A stretch of DNA of 64,000 bases, taken from positions 1-64,000 of the forward strand of contig JADNYV010000074.1 of assembly GCA_015501055.1 (NCBI GenBank). The letters are read 5' to 3'. Position numbers and translations under genes: made by a program. The notes beneath the pieces are model-generated. The model made no database searches, was not told the origin of the DNA, and was given only the letters and a program-made list of their open reading frames with translations. The first letter of the stretch is position 1; each line of letters opens with the position of its first letter. This DNA comes from Mucidula mucida (lineage: Eukaryota; Basidiomycota; Agaricomycetes; Agaricales; Physalacriaceae). Of the stretch, positions 32,548-43,985 are shown one piece after another.

Positions 32548-33477
32548 CTACTGCGGGAGCTTTGCAAAACCCAACTCTTCGGCCAGCTTCTTCTTCTCTT
32601 CGTCATTCATCTCGGTCCATAAACCCCGAATCGTCTGGGGTCGACCCTTCTTCGGACAGAACCTGCTGACGTGGCCGTGTTCGCCACAGCTGAAGCAGAG
32701 TCCCCTTCGACGTGCATTGTCGATGTCCATCGGCCTGCCGGCTCCTCCATAGGTAACACCGGTGGCATCTCGTTGTGTGATCGGCGTCGGAGGTGGGTTC
32801 GTAGGATTAGCTCTTGGTGTAGCCACCTGCGGAGCTTGAGGCCGGGACTGCATGCCGGACCTCTTGCTCGCCGCCCGCCTTCTCCACAGCTGATTGATCT
32901 GAAGGATCTGTGCCTTCCAATCCTTGTACTTCTCTGGCAACCCGTCTCGGCTGCCATAGATCTGGTCGATGATCTTCTTGTTGACATTGGTCTCGAGAAG
33001 TTGTACGACGAATGCGTCATCCTTTGAGTATCCTGCCTGAGTGAGCAGGACCTCAAACTTCTGGAAGAAGTCTTGAGCGGTGTCTTGCCCCTGGCGCAAC
33101 CGCTCGATCTGGTCTTGCGCGTCTCGCGCGAGGTTGGAATCCACAAATCGCTCCTTCAAGTCTTCCTTGAACTCCGTCCAAGAGACTGTCCATTCCTCTT
33201 CTTCCTCGTCGAAGTTCTGGTCTGAGTAGTTCTGGACCCATGCATCTATATGATCTCCTCGGATATAGGAAAGAACAACATCAATCCTTTTGGAGTCAGA
33301 TGTGAGGTTGTTCTTCTTGTCACGGATATATGTAAACATCGATCGCCACCAGCTCTTGTACTTGGACTTGTCCCCGTCATAGTCATAAGGCTTGTTGACA
33401 AGGGATTGGCCTTTGGTTTTGACATCGGCATGATGAGCGGGTGTGTGAGGAGCGGTTTTGGGTGCTTCGTTGGACAT
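32548..33477 (-). CDS. Gypsy Gag protein with CCHC zinc knuckle
   Basis: Intact 309-codon frame from ATG 33475-33477. It includes a retrotransposon Gag core (YKSWWRSMFTYIRDKK, ERLRQGQDTAQDFFQKFE) and a basic proline-rich linker. The nucleic-acid-binding knuckle is CFSCGEHGHVSRFC. It forms the structural particle that packages element RNA. It ends at 32548, just before the pol frame, consistent with separate or recoded expression of pol. Confidence 0.9.
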   Translation of the reverse strand: MSNEAPKTAPHTPAHHADVKTKGQSLVNKPYDYDGDKSKYKSWWRSMFTYIRDKKNNLTSDSKRIDVVLSYIRGDHIDAWVQNYSDQNFDEEEEEWTVSWTEFKEDLKERFVDSNLARDAQDQIERLRQGQDTAQDFFQKFEVLLTQAGYSKDDAFVVQLLETNVNKKIIDQIYGSRDGLPEKYKDWKAQILQINQLWRRRAASKRSGMQSRPQAPQVATPRANPTNPPPTPITQRDATGVTYGGAGRPMDIDNARRRGLCFSCGEHGHVSRFCPKKGRPQTIRGLWTEMNDEEKKKLAEELGFAKLPQ

Positions 33478-34077
33478 GATGAATTGGGGTGATAGGATCG
33501 GAGAGTGAAAGGGTGAAAGTGGGGATATGGGAGATGCGGATTTCGATGAAACAGGTGAGGGAATAGAGGTTTGGATGAATAAGGAGGAGTCGCCTAGATC
33601 TGAAATAGAATCCAGGACTTGGTAGGGTGGGGAATGATGGTGTGTATTGTAAGGTAAGTAAAGTAGATAGGTATCGTAACTGTTCTACGCTATTTTACCG
33701 ACTACTGACTATGTATCTATGGAGCCCAAGAGCTCGTCACAAGTTCGCAATTGCCCAGCCGACGTCCCTCTGGTGTGAGGTAAGCCAAAGTTTTCCTGGG
33801 AACGGGGATTGACCCGTAAACAGCGCCCACTGAAGTGCAACTGCCAAAAGTTTGTTCTTGTGAGAGCGGCTACTTCCAGCACCCAAGGCAGTTATCTCTA
33901 ACTGTTAGCCGGCGCTACTGGGACCAATACACATGTATGCGGATGTGCGCTGGAATTAGGAATCCGTTGATCTGTAAACAGGGAAAGGGAATAGGGGAAT
34001 GTGCGATGATCAAACAGCGAAGTGCTGATCGACAATCAGAGATGTGTGGTAGGTGGTAGAAAGTAGTTCTGATCTTC
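33478..34077. other. Gypsy 5' leader between LTR and gag
   Basis: About 600 bp between the 5' LTR and gag, expected to hold the primer-binding site adjoining 34077 and the packaging signal. I could not match the primer site to a particular tRNA. Confidence 0.5.
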
Positions 34078-34607
34078 TGTTAGCGACTGACTAAGCCACA
34101 AGACTTAACTAGGTACCACAGCAAGAACTTAAGGAAGAAAGTGTTCGTGTTCGTAAGACTAGGCTAGGCCAGGTGTATAAACGAGATCAGAACTAAAGTA
34201 CAATGATACTATACTACTGCTTATATACTAGTGAGCCTGTGTTTGGGACTCCTTGTCCATACATGTTTCCGCTAGGGATAACTCCACGCCCTTGACCCAG
34301 TGTTGTATGCTACTAGTCCGTGAAACCATTAAATACGAGTGGTAACTGCATGTAAGTAATAATACTGAAACAACCATGTGTGCTACGAGTGTCGGTGGTG
34401 TGTATACAATAGGAAGTCCATGAGGTATCGGCATGTATGATGTCATCCATGTGTTGGGTGTGTGTCCGACATGAGTACAGCTTTGGTAATGAAAAGGAGT
34501 ATGATTGGTGACGAAACAGATGATGAAACAGTCCGTTGGTTGATAAGACAAGCCCCCCAATAAGATATGATAAGATTGAAAATGTGAAAATATGGCGATT
34601 CATAACA
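34078..34607 (-). repeat. 5' LTR of gypsy element
   Basis: 530 bp, pairs with 28081-28611. Ends carry TGTTA...TAACA. Confidence 0.95.
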
Positions 34608-34610
34608 AAA

Positions 34611-35437
34611 GGCCCAAGAGGCCTTGGCCAACGCTGTCTGTAGTGGTATTCCAGGTTGCCTCTTTTGCTGGCGCCAACAACCCGACTCGGACTATACCTC
34701 ATGGTCTATCGTGCAGGACACATCTCTCCTACCACCCCCATCTCCTCCGCTCTCCGTTGGCATTGAGCTTGTCTCTGGTATTCTGAATGACGGCACAGGT
34801 GATCAGCGTTTTGTGGTCAAAGAACGCTCCGCCTGGATGACTGAGATAGACGCTGTTGGACGGGCGATTGCAGCACTGGGGACGGCGAAGGATGCTATAG
34901 AGATTTGTGGAGGCCAAGGCACTGGCTTTCACATTCATGTCGGAATACACAACACCGGCAATAACAACACATACACCCTTGAAGACCTCCAAAAAATTGT
35001 AATAGTGGTCTTGCATTATGAGGGTACACCAATTCGCCCATTTCCGAGGCATGTAACTGCACCCTCATCACATTCTTCATCTAGGGCAAATTGACAAGCT
35101 TCATCCCCCACACCGTAGGGAAGCAGATGATCCTTACATTTTCTCAAACACTTTGGCAATCAGCGTCACTTCTGGTCATACAGTGCAGGACATATTGGGC
35201 GCAATTCTTCAGTATGACAATATCCCCGACCTCATCCAACTCTTCAATCCGCCTCGGCCAGGTCACAATGATGATCCAGCTCGGGCATGCCGCTACTACA
35301 AATACAACTTTGCCAGTCTGAGTACCTTGGGTACTATCGAGTTTCGTTCCTCAGAAGATCAAGGAGACCATTGTGTTTTATCTGACCTTCGTCAGGTCGT
35401 GCTTGGTGCGCCGGCTGCTTTGGCTGGACAACGGTAG
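34611..35437 (+). pseudogene. Amidoligase-like protein, C-terminal fragment
   Basis: A plus-strand frame begins at the LTR border and, across an intron at 35024-35084 (61 nt), encodes about 255 residues ending PAALAGQR-stop. Motifs fit the putative amidoligase (ATP-grasp/COOH-NH2 ligase) family: WSIVQDTSL, GIELVSG, GTGFHIHVGI (compare CGLHVHV) and LGTIEFRSSEDQGD. The members I know begin well upstream of this, so the 5' part seems to be lost or displaced by the retrotransposon. No start codon in good context is seen near the border. Family assignment is by motif memory. Substrate and role are unknown. Confidence 0.65.
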
Positions 35438-36074
35438 CGAACCCATTCACACGTTTGTTAAGGTTATTATGTGATTTCAAGTTGCCTTTATTATATCAAC
35501 ATATCTCATCTTGCGTACTATTGATACAAGTTGTCAGTAATCTTTTACTATTTAAATACTTTAATCGTCTTGAGTTCAATGGTCATGTCGTGCAGTATTA
35601 CGGTAAGTGTGGTTTTCCGACGCTTCCCGTAGTATACTTTCAAGACTGATGGATGATGATACTATATAGGGTATTGCGCCTACCCTTATCATCGCCCGCG
35701 TCATGGCCGGACAGTCACGTCCAAACGACTCATGGACGCGTCCTTCGCTCCCTCACATGGGCACTAACGTGTGATCCATGGTGGAGTCGATACAATTCGC
35801 CAGCTTGCCTCATTTGCGGGCGGGGTACATCGACTTGGAGGAATTCCGACATACACCTCAATCAGAGAATGAGGCTTCTCTGCGAATTGAGTACGGGAGG
35901 GCAGTTTGAAGTTTGTCCTGTGACGTGCATTGGTTCTGCTGTATTCCTTAACCTGTCTGTAGCCTTTCTTTCGTGATGCTTCTTCGACGTCGATCTTGAG
36001 CTCATGCACAGCCCAAAGATTCAATAATTCTCCGGTCTGATTATGCCTTCTGAATCTACATAACCTCCCGCTCT
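35438..36074. other. Intergenic, no gene seen
   Basis: About 640 bp between convergent genes. Frames here do not resemble known proteins. Confidence 0.5.
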
Positions 36075-37326
36075 TCACAAAACAGAATTTTCCAGCCATT
36101 CCAACAAGTCCTTGTTTACCTCATCTGGCCTCTGGATCATGACCCAATGGTCCGCATCGTAGTCCTGGAATGTAAAGTCAGGAGCATACTTGAAGAAAGG
36201 AGCTCGCATCAAGACAATGATCGAGATGTAGTCGCGGGTGGCGCCACCGAAAAACACCGGTTTGTTGATTGTTGCATTGGATTCTGGTATGCCTAAACTC
36301 GAGAAATTAGCTTGGAATGAAGACGGACAGCCAAGCATACCCTGATTGTCGAGTCTGTCAATATCAGACGTCATAATCTTGTACCAGTTGAGAGACGCTG
36401 TGATGCCCGACTCAAGGAACACCGATTTGCTTGTATTGAATTCCTGGCGAACCGTAAACATTGAAATCCTCAACTTCTGATAATCATATCGTACCTCTGG
36501 TGATATGAAGTAGTCCGTGGTAGATTTAGACTCTAACCATGCTTGAAGAGCTCCAACGGGCGACCATTCGGTGATTGACAACCGCGGATCTGAGGAGTAG
36601 AGTAGGGAGAAGAACGGGTCGATGTTGTTGCTAATGATCTCAGCGGCATTGTCTTGAGAGAAGAACGCCCAATATCCCCACGCGTCGTACCCAGATATTT
36701 CTATCGCCTAATGGGTGCCATTAGCACGGACGTTCGAATCTCAGGCAGTTGGACCACACCGTATCCGAAAGTTCCTTGTAAGTCGATCCAGGAGGAGGTG
36801 TATATCCGATAGCAAAGAAAGCAAACGCGAGGAATCTGTCTTGAAAGTAATTCGCCAACCGACTGTTTATCTTGGCTCCCCTTTCACAATACAGGAAATT
36901 CAGCTCCTGTCCATCGAAGGCAACCAGATGGAGAACTGACCAGTCATGCGCAATAGCAACTACGTTTTCGGCACCTTCATGGTCCAATATATCGACAATG
37001 TCCTTCGTGATGAGGCTGCTCTTGTACGCTTCTGTCTCCAGAGGCTTAGCCGTTCCGCCGTATCCCAACATGTCCGGCACAATGAGCCCGTATCCTTGGT
37101 CGGCAAAGAAATTAATTTGGTACCGCCAGTCATACGACGTGCTTGGAAACCCGTGAAGGAAGAGCAGATACGGCTTGGCTGTGTCTTGGGGAGACGAGAA
37201 GTAGTAGTAATAATTGAGACCACGCGAGACGTTGAAGTCTTTGTAAGAGGACGGATCCGGGCTCGGTACAGCAAGGACGCCACAGACCAAAGCCAGCAGA
37301 GGGACTAAAGTGCGCAGAAGAGACAT
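36075..37326 (-). CDS. Secreted epoxide hydrolase-like alpha/beta hydrolase, copy 1
   Basis: Soluble epoxide hydrolase-type fold. ATG 37324-37326 opens a signal peptide (MSLLRTLVPLLALVCGVLA). Then YLLFLHGFPSTSYDWRYQ supplies the oxyanion HGFP. The nucleophile Asp lies in AIAHDWG, split by an intron right after the TG of the Trp codon. The cap region carries WGYWAFFSQ, and the catalytic His lies in DADHWVMIQ. It ends LLEWLENSVL-stop. Several introns of about 50-65 nt keep frame. About 5 exons give roughly 350 residues. The neighbour at 37710-38957 is a close tandem paralogue in the same orientation. The physiological epoxide is unknown. In wood-decay fungi such enzymes are discussed for lignin fragments and defence compounds. 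Confidence 0.85.
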
Positions 37327-37709
37327 AAGGGGTTGTAGCTGCTTCGAAAAAAGCCATGGCCTTCTTATACGCGATCCGAGAACAACGCGACATATCCTGC
37401 CAACGCTAAGCACAAAGGCTCGTCAGCACGTTAGTCAGTAGAAACTCAAAAAAGTCGCTTTGTAACTCGAATGAAGACATTGTTCCATCTACTTCCGGCG
37501 TGTTCATGTAATTTGGGTTTGGTACTGGGGTGACTAAGACATTAGGATGCGTGGCCGGTAGGTTTTCCCATTACGAGACGAGAGGATATCCCGAGATATC
37601 GGACTACCACAGAAATGACTGACCATCAAGCACCTGAAGTGAAGGTCGAGACGAACGGAAACTCTTATTTATTTGTATGTCGGCATCCAGTCAAATAGGT
37701 AGTCGTGCA
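37327..37709. other. Spacer between tandem epoxide hydrolases
   Basis: About 380 bp that should hold the terminator of copy 2 and the promoter of copy 1. Nothing else seen. Confidence 0.5.
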
Positions 37710-38957
37710 TCACAGGACAGAGCTCTCAATCCATGCCAACAAATCCTTATTGACCGCGTCTGCCTGTTGTATCATGACCCAATGCCCCGCGTCGTAGTCT
37801 TGGAATGTAAAGCCCGGAGCGTGCTCAAAGAGTGATGCACGAGAAGTTGTAGCAATGCAATTATAGTCCCGGAGAGCGCCCCCAAAGAACACCGGCTTGG
37901 TGATGTTGGCGTTGGCAGCCGGTATATCTACCGCCGACATTTGTGAACGAGTTGAAACAAAGCCCCAGATCCAAACATACCTTGGCCATCTTTCATGTCG
38001 ACGTCGGATGTCACGATTTTATACCAATTCAACGATGATGCAATGCCCGAGGCAAGGAACGCTGATTTCGCAGTATCATATTCCTAGGGCTGGTGAATTC
38101 GAAGGACATGTATGATCGAAGAGTGTTACCTCTTGTGATAGCCAGGAATCCGTAGTGGAATTGGACTCCAACCACGCTTGGAGCACCCCAGTAGGAGACC
38201 AGTGGGTAATCGTCAGTCGAGGGTCTGTTGCGTAGCCCAGCGAGAAAAACGAGTCGATGTGGTCTTTTATAATTTGAGCAGCGTCGTCTTGAGAGAGAAA
38301 AGACCAGTATCCCCAAGGGTTGTACCCGACCGCTGCCTCAGACTTCACGACATTTTGAGTTCACAGACTCGATCCAAACAAAATACGTACCGATGCCTCG
38401 AATTCTTCATAAACGAACCCGGGAGGAACGATATAGCCAACTGCATAGAATGCAAACCCAAGGAAACGATCTGGAAAGTAATTGGCCAGCCGACTAGTCG
38501 GTTTAGAGCCCTAGAAAGGAAAGGAGATCAGGCTCTAGCTAAGCCACTGGCGGTAGGAAAACACTAACCAATCATGGCCAATGGCAACAACCCTCTCCGC
38601 ATCCTCGTGATCCAATATTTCAACGAGATCCTTCGTGATGAGACTGCTCTTGTATGCCTCTACATCCTCCGGTTTGCCTGTTCCACCATATCCCAACATG
38701 TCGGGTACAACCAGTCCATATCCTTGAGCGGAGAAAAATTCAATTTGGTACCGCCAGTCATATGACGAGCTTGGGAAGCCGTGAAGGAACAGCAGATACG
38801 GTTTTGTCATATTCTGCGGAGAGGAAAAGTAGTATTGATAGTTGATGCCGCGCGAAACATTGAAGTCCTTGTAAAAGGCGGCGTCGATGGAAGGAGAAGC
38901 GAGGGCGCCACAAATCAAGGCTAGTAAGGGGACGAAGACGCGCAGGACAGCCATCAT
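37710..38957 (-). CDS. Secreted epoxide hydrolase-like alpha/beta hydrolase, copy 2
   Basis: Tandem paralogue of the preceding gene. It has a signal peptide (MMAVLRVFVPLLALICGALA), FYKDFNVSRGINYQYYFSS, HGFPSSSYDWRYQ, nucleophile motif AIGHDWG across a splice, WGYWSFLSQDDAAQII in the cap, and AGHWVMIQQADAVNKD with the catalytic His. It ends LLAWIESSVL-stop. Two ATG codons lie in tandem at the start (38955-38957 and 38952-38954). By eye about four of five residues match copy 1 in the N-terminal 120. Introns lie at matching positions, so the pair arose by gene duplication after the intron layout was fixed. An intron near 37937-37985 joins DGQ to DIPAANANITKPVFFGG. No lesion seen. Confidence 0.85.
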
Positions 38958-39806
38958 CGTATTCTGTGTCAATGTTAACTCTTCCGAAGTCCTTTTGTAG
39001 TTTGTTCTGAGTTAGCGCGGATCGCTCGGATACAGCGGAAGGGCGGTATGGTTTGTGTAATATCGATATGCGGACGTTACGATAGGACGGAGGCTCGAGT
39101 GACTGGGTGCTCAGCCGAAGCGGGCTTCTCTTCGCTTGGCCGAAGTGAACGTTCATGGGCATGCACAGCTGCTCAGTGTCCGAGCCATAAAGTTACAATG
39201 TCCATGCGCAGAAGTAAAAGGTTCCTTGAAGGCTTCGAGGTATATGAAAGTGACTGTAAAAGCAATCCAAGTATGCTTCGACATCGTCTAACCTGGTAAA
39301 CTGCAGTGGTTTGGAGAAAAGAGCGGCGGTCCCAAATCTTGTGCTGACATAGTATGCGTGATTGATGTGACGAGCCTGTTTCAGCCAATCGCAGTGCGTA
39401 TGAAGCTCCTTTACGCTCAGGTTTTTCTCAGGTTCATCGTGTAGATTATTAGTTTGCAAGCATCCAGTCAAATTGATATGATTACAAGATCCACTCCTCC
39501 GACTTTCCGTCTGTTACGGAGCTGTGCCTCAAACCTGAAATTATCGCGCATGTTGTTCAATGGTCTCAGGACGCTTGGGTACGAGGCTAACAAACTCAAG
39601 ATTCTCAAGACTATGCTTTCTACTCTTTATTCTCGAGCAAAACGGCCAAGCCTGCTTACAATCGGTCTCTCCGCACGCACGGATGCGAGTTTGCAAGTAT
39701 ATGGCATAGTCAGACGGTAGGATTTATCGAGACCGGACGTCCTATTCGTCCTGAATCATTAGCGCATCACTACACGAATATACATCACGAAGAGTACGAG
39801 CAGTAC
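38958..39806. other. Intergenic, no gene recognised
   Basis: About 850 bp. A minus-strand frame around 39193-39471 (92 codons) has no family I recognise and may be chance. Confidence 0.5.
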
Positions 39807-41957
39807 CTATTCCGCTCTCTTACTATTCTTACTATCCTTCTCGTCATCTGTAACAGACTCAGCCGTCTCCACCTCCCGAATCGTTTCAACAGGTCCTATG
39901 AACCAGTGCCTGCCTCCATATTTTGGGAAGAAGTAATAGCCCAGCGACAGTGCTACCACTCCCCCCACCACCACGATCGTATAATTCATACTCTCGGAGG
40001 TTGGATCTGGCACGGCTGGAAAGAGGAACACGACTATCATAAAGATCATGTACGCCGACGCTACGAAAGCTATAGGTACGCTCTAGGCAGTGAATTAGAC
40101 CGGGTGAACGAGAGATTTGGGCTAAGAGACATACAAGAGGTCCCAAGTTGAAGGGCCCGGGTGTGAACTTCGAGCCTCCAATCCATCTAGCAACGATGGG
40201 GGTCACGAAACCGATGTATTGACATACAACGGACATCGTGAAGACTGCGGTTATCGCTAACGGACCAGCAAACGATATCAAAGCGAGAAGGAGAGAGAGG
40301 ATGGCGAGGAAGATGACAGCATGCACGGGAGTTTTCGTTGTTTGATTGATGTTGTAGAGAAAGCGTGATAGAGGCAATGCGTTGTCCCGCGAGAATGCGA
40401 AGACTTGTCGTGAACCAGCAATTAACTGACGGGAGGTAAGCCTGCCGGATATCTGAGGACAAAGCGTTTGTTACTGACATAGTCCATGCCAGTCATCCAT
40501 AAGGTGATGATCATGAATGCCCAAATCACGAGCGTTCCGGCTTTGCCTACACTGTTGAATACAATCTTGGACACGGTTAGCTCTGTTGAGTGCTTTGAAT
40601 TCAAGTACTCACAGTAGCCATTGGCTGACCGATGGGGTTTCCAATAACGGACGCCAAATCGTCTCCGATGTAGAAAGCGAGAACGATGTTGACGACTAAA
40701 CAAACAATGAAGTTTGACGAAGGGAAGAGACGAGATACATACTCCAACCGAGCGTAGTGCTAACCACGACCGTGCTCATTATAGCAAAAGGGACAGCTGT
40801 CGGTGCATTCCGCGCTTCTTCGCTGATGTGTACACTTGTGTCGAAACCCGCTAAGGAGAGTTATTTTAGAATACTAGGTGAGGCCGAGTCAGTTCTTACC
40901 GACTGTCCATGCTGGGGCGAGAAAACTCAAGATGAACGAGAAGCCATTGGGCCAACCAGAAGCTACACGGAACAGTTTAACAGACGTACGAGCTTCGAGT
41001 AGCTGACTCACTATTCTCAAAGTGAGTGAACGCGTACGATGGGGTATTGTGCAAGTTCGAGGGTGTAGAAACCGGGAGAACAATGATAACGGCCAGGAAT
41101 AGTCTGATACTTAATCAGCGAACGAAACTCACGCGAAGAAACGGAAGCCCGCTAACTCACGCTAGATTGAGGAACATGTAGACATATTGCAGTCTTGCAA
41201 GTATCTTCGTAGCCATGCTGGCGGCGATTGCATGCATACACATAAGGGCGGCGTAAACCCCACTGATCTCAATGAGTTCGGTGGAATATGCGCGCTTAAA
41301 GAGGACCTACTAGACCTGCGCATTAGTGGCCACGAATCGGCCGTCCGTCCCAATGTTTGCTGCTGCCATGATTTGTGTTGCAACACCCCAATCAACACTA
41401 GCCATGCCTGCGATATACGCGGCGGTGTTGACATCTGTACAAGCAGGTCAACCAGGGCTGCCGGTGATAGAGAATGATTTTCTGATGCATACATCCAATC
41501 AACCATGAGAGCACCTTGCGATACCTCGGCGACGAAAACTGGAAAGTCCAATAATACAATCCTCCCGCTGTAGGCGCCGCTGATCCCAATTCCGCCATCG
41601 CGAGAGCCACGGTGATTAAGAAGCAGCTGCACGTAAACCACTAATGAAAGTTTTCATCAGAATATCGTTGGATGACGAGGTATCGATATTACCCCCCAGA
41701 CCATAGCAGATGTTCCGCCATACGGAATAGAGTAGAGTAGGACCGCCCTACACAACGAAAGGATGAGGACACCGTTCTCAGTGGAAAGAGAAGCCACAGG
41801 CTTACGCGATCGACTGAACCACACCAACAATCGTGAAACAGAGGCCAAACAGCTCCAATCGACTAAAGTCCCGCTTGAACTCCTGCTTATACCCGAGGCG
41901 CGCCAACAGGTCCTCGTCGTTGAAGGCTCCTCTTTCCACTTTGGCTGCCTGGTCCAT
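39807..41957 (-). CDS. Amino-acid/GABA permease, APC superfamily
   Basis: Integral membrane amino-acid transporter with about twelve helices over ten or so exons. ATG 41955-41957 starts MDQAAKVERGAFNDED, then LARLGYKQEFKRDFS precedes helix 1 (ELFGLCFTIVGVVQSIAS). Other diagnostic segments are MALAMAELGSAAPTAGGLYYW, SFLAPAWTVGGFDTSVHISEE, MDYLIAGSRQVFAFSRDNALP, and RFLYNINQTTKTPVHAVIFL. The hydrophilic tail ends DDEKDSKNSKRAE-stop at 39807. All junctions inspected keep frame with 45-60 nt introns. The EEARNAP and RDNALP motifs are typical of the fungal GABA/choline permease branch (UGA4/HNM1-like). The real substrate is not deducible. Confidence 0.9.
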
Positions 41958-42732
41958 CGCTGCTTGAGAGGGAGACACGGTGTATAAGGGTCGGCCAGCC
42001 AAGACACAGCTGGATTATATTCCAGTATCGGAGTGGATGCGAGCTGAGTTCCATTCGGAAACCCAAGGGATGTGAATGCCAGTCCCACGATAGAAAAGAA
42101 GTCCATCAGCCACATGTCACCACCGAGGACACCTGTCAGGTTGGGATACCCCCGGCTGGAGAAAATCAGGTTCAGGTTCCACCTGTTGAATGGCCCAGCC
42201 TTGTCCGATGGGTGGCCGACGCTGCTGCGAGGGGATATTGAGGGGATACATGTCGATGTTGAAGGCGTTCGTCCCCACAAAACGCCCGCATGATCGGACT
42301 TGTCCTGTTTTGGGCATCAACCGATCGTTCGTCGATTGTGTGTCCGGGCGGGATTGGCGGTCAGTACCAGGCAGCAAGAGCCTTGAGTGTTAGATTGTCA
42401 TCCACAACCATCAATGCGTCAGCGTTCCTCGAGTTTTATGATGTCTGAGACTCTACCCCGACTATTTACGGCACGTCTCCAGGTACACGTCCGCCATTCC
42501 ACTGGCATTAGGGCGATTCAATTGCTGTGGCGTCAGGCTGCCAGGAACGAATCTAACTGTTTGCAACAAGTTTAGACCTCGACCGCCGACCGCAGCTGCA
42601 TCCTGGAGATATTAAACCTGCTGCGTTAAGATGACGGACATAGAAATAACGATAACATGATCTCGAAATACATGTCAAAGGACTATACAAAGCACTGCAT
42701 TACAACATAAAGGAGTGAAGACCATGGGTCGC
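41958..42732. other. Intergenic, upstream of permease
   Basis: About 775 bp with the permease promoter on one side and the 3' end of the seven-helix protein on the other. No gene seen. Confidence 0.5.
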
Positions 42733-43985
42733 CTACACGGGCTCTTCGTTTTTCGCTTTCAGCGCACTCTCGTCAAACTCGACGACTCGTTCTGTACCAA
42801 CTTTGTCGACAGGCTGTAGACTGATATCGTCGTCACTGCGGTCTCGAGTGCCTTCCGTAAACAAGCTCGTATTCGTCTGAATGTGGATCGCCCATGCGTC
42901 CGTTTCGGCCTGGATTTATTCGAGCCGCCGAACGTCACCGTCGTCAGAGTCTCCCGACTGAATGTCTCCTTGGTCCACACTTTCCCTTGAGCGACTCGGA
43001 ACAGAATGAGTAATGTTGAAACGATCTGCGAAGACAGCTTCAGCCAGGGAAGTGAAAATCAGATTGTAAGAGCATACCTGAATAGGCGACAGAGCCTGTA
43101 AGAAGAGTTGTGCCAAAGGATGACCAAAGGCGAACGGAACCAGGAATAACAAAGAGAATGTGGAATAGATAGCGGCAGACTCGATGACAATCGCAGCAAG
43201 AGATGTGTACTGCCGCCCTTGTGCCCCGCCCATGATCCTACTTATTCGGTTGCGATAATAAGCTAGTCGCACAGCGATGAGCAACGTAACTAGGATATTA
43301 AGCGCAAGCGAGGTCGAGTAATATGGGATGGTGTAGTTCACGCCGGAACTGTCCCATGGCGACTGCGAGGTGTGACCGACCTGCTTCAAAAATAGGATAC
43401 CGAGCACTAGATAACCTCAGTCTACTAGGCGCGGTGAAAGAACGGAAGACACTAACCCACAGATGCCAGATAAATCATGACCGGAACAGCAATGACGGCC
43501 AATGCGGGAACGTGCCCACCGAGATACACCACATAGCATCTCCAGACCTAAGCGAGTTGGAATGATAGAAGTACACAACGAAGAAGAGAACCTACATTGA
43601 TGACATCACACATCCAACTGAGAAGCACCATACCGACATTGGCGAGCATGTCGATTGGGATAGAAAACATGATTTCTTCGTAGACGTTGGGGCCGCCTGG
43701 TATGTTCCGACCGTCGATAAACGACTGCTGCGTGAACTCAAAGAGCCCAGCGACATAAAGCGTTCCCAGAATGAATATGGTGGTGATGTAGATGATCAAG
43801 CCCGTGTTCCGTCTGGTATTGGCACCCTTCCGCGCCGTGAGGAGCTTGTGCATCAACATGAAGTACAGGATGGCCTGTATCCCATACGCGACGGCGCCCA
43901 GGAACGCACCCTGCAGCCAGGTGTGCTCCGCGAAGATCTCCTCGTCCGTCTCGTCTGGGCGCCATTCCGGGGGGATGGGACTCAT
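42733..43985 (-). CDS. Seven-helix membrane protein of basidiomycetes, function unknown
   Basis: From ATG 43983-43985 (MSPIPPEWRPDETDEEIF) the product shows about seven hydrophobic helices. These include GAFLGAVAYGIQAILYFMLMH, GLIIYITTIFILGTLYVAGLF, NILVTLLIAVRLAYYRNRI and IYSTFSLLFLVPFAFGHPLAQ, ending LSSQIVSTLLILFRVAQGK. This architecture is an expanded, uncharacterised family in agaricomycetes. The tail needs a -1 slip near 42910, between FGGSNKS and AETDAWAIHIQTN, to reach a family-like end at TAG 42733. Without the slip the frame ends at 42759. The tail may therefore contain a lost base, or simply be divergent. Confidence 0.7.

Larger units (their letters stand above)
28081..34607 (-). 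mobile_element. Ty3/gypsy chromovirus LTR retrotransposon
   Basis: A 6.5-kb element on the minus strand bounded by 531- and 530-bp LTRs that start TGTTA and end TAACA in the forward reading. Gag, protease, reverse transcriptase, RNase H, integrase and chromodomain are recognisable in gypsy order. A polypurine tract sits next to the 3' LTR. The bases outside the LTRs do not match (CCACA left, AAAGG right), so no 5-bp target duplication remains. Frame breaks and altered catalytic residues indicate a non-autonomous copy. Confidence 0.95.

Noticed and set aside
28076..34612. 5-bp target duplication for the gypsy element
   Set aside because: CCACA on the left and AAAGG on the right do not match in any register I tried.
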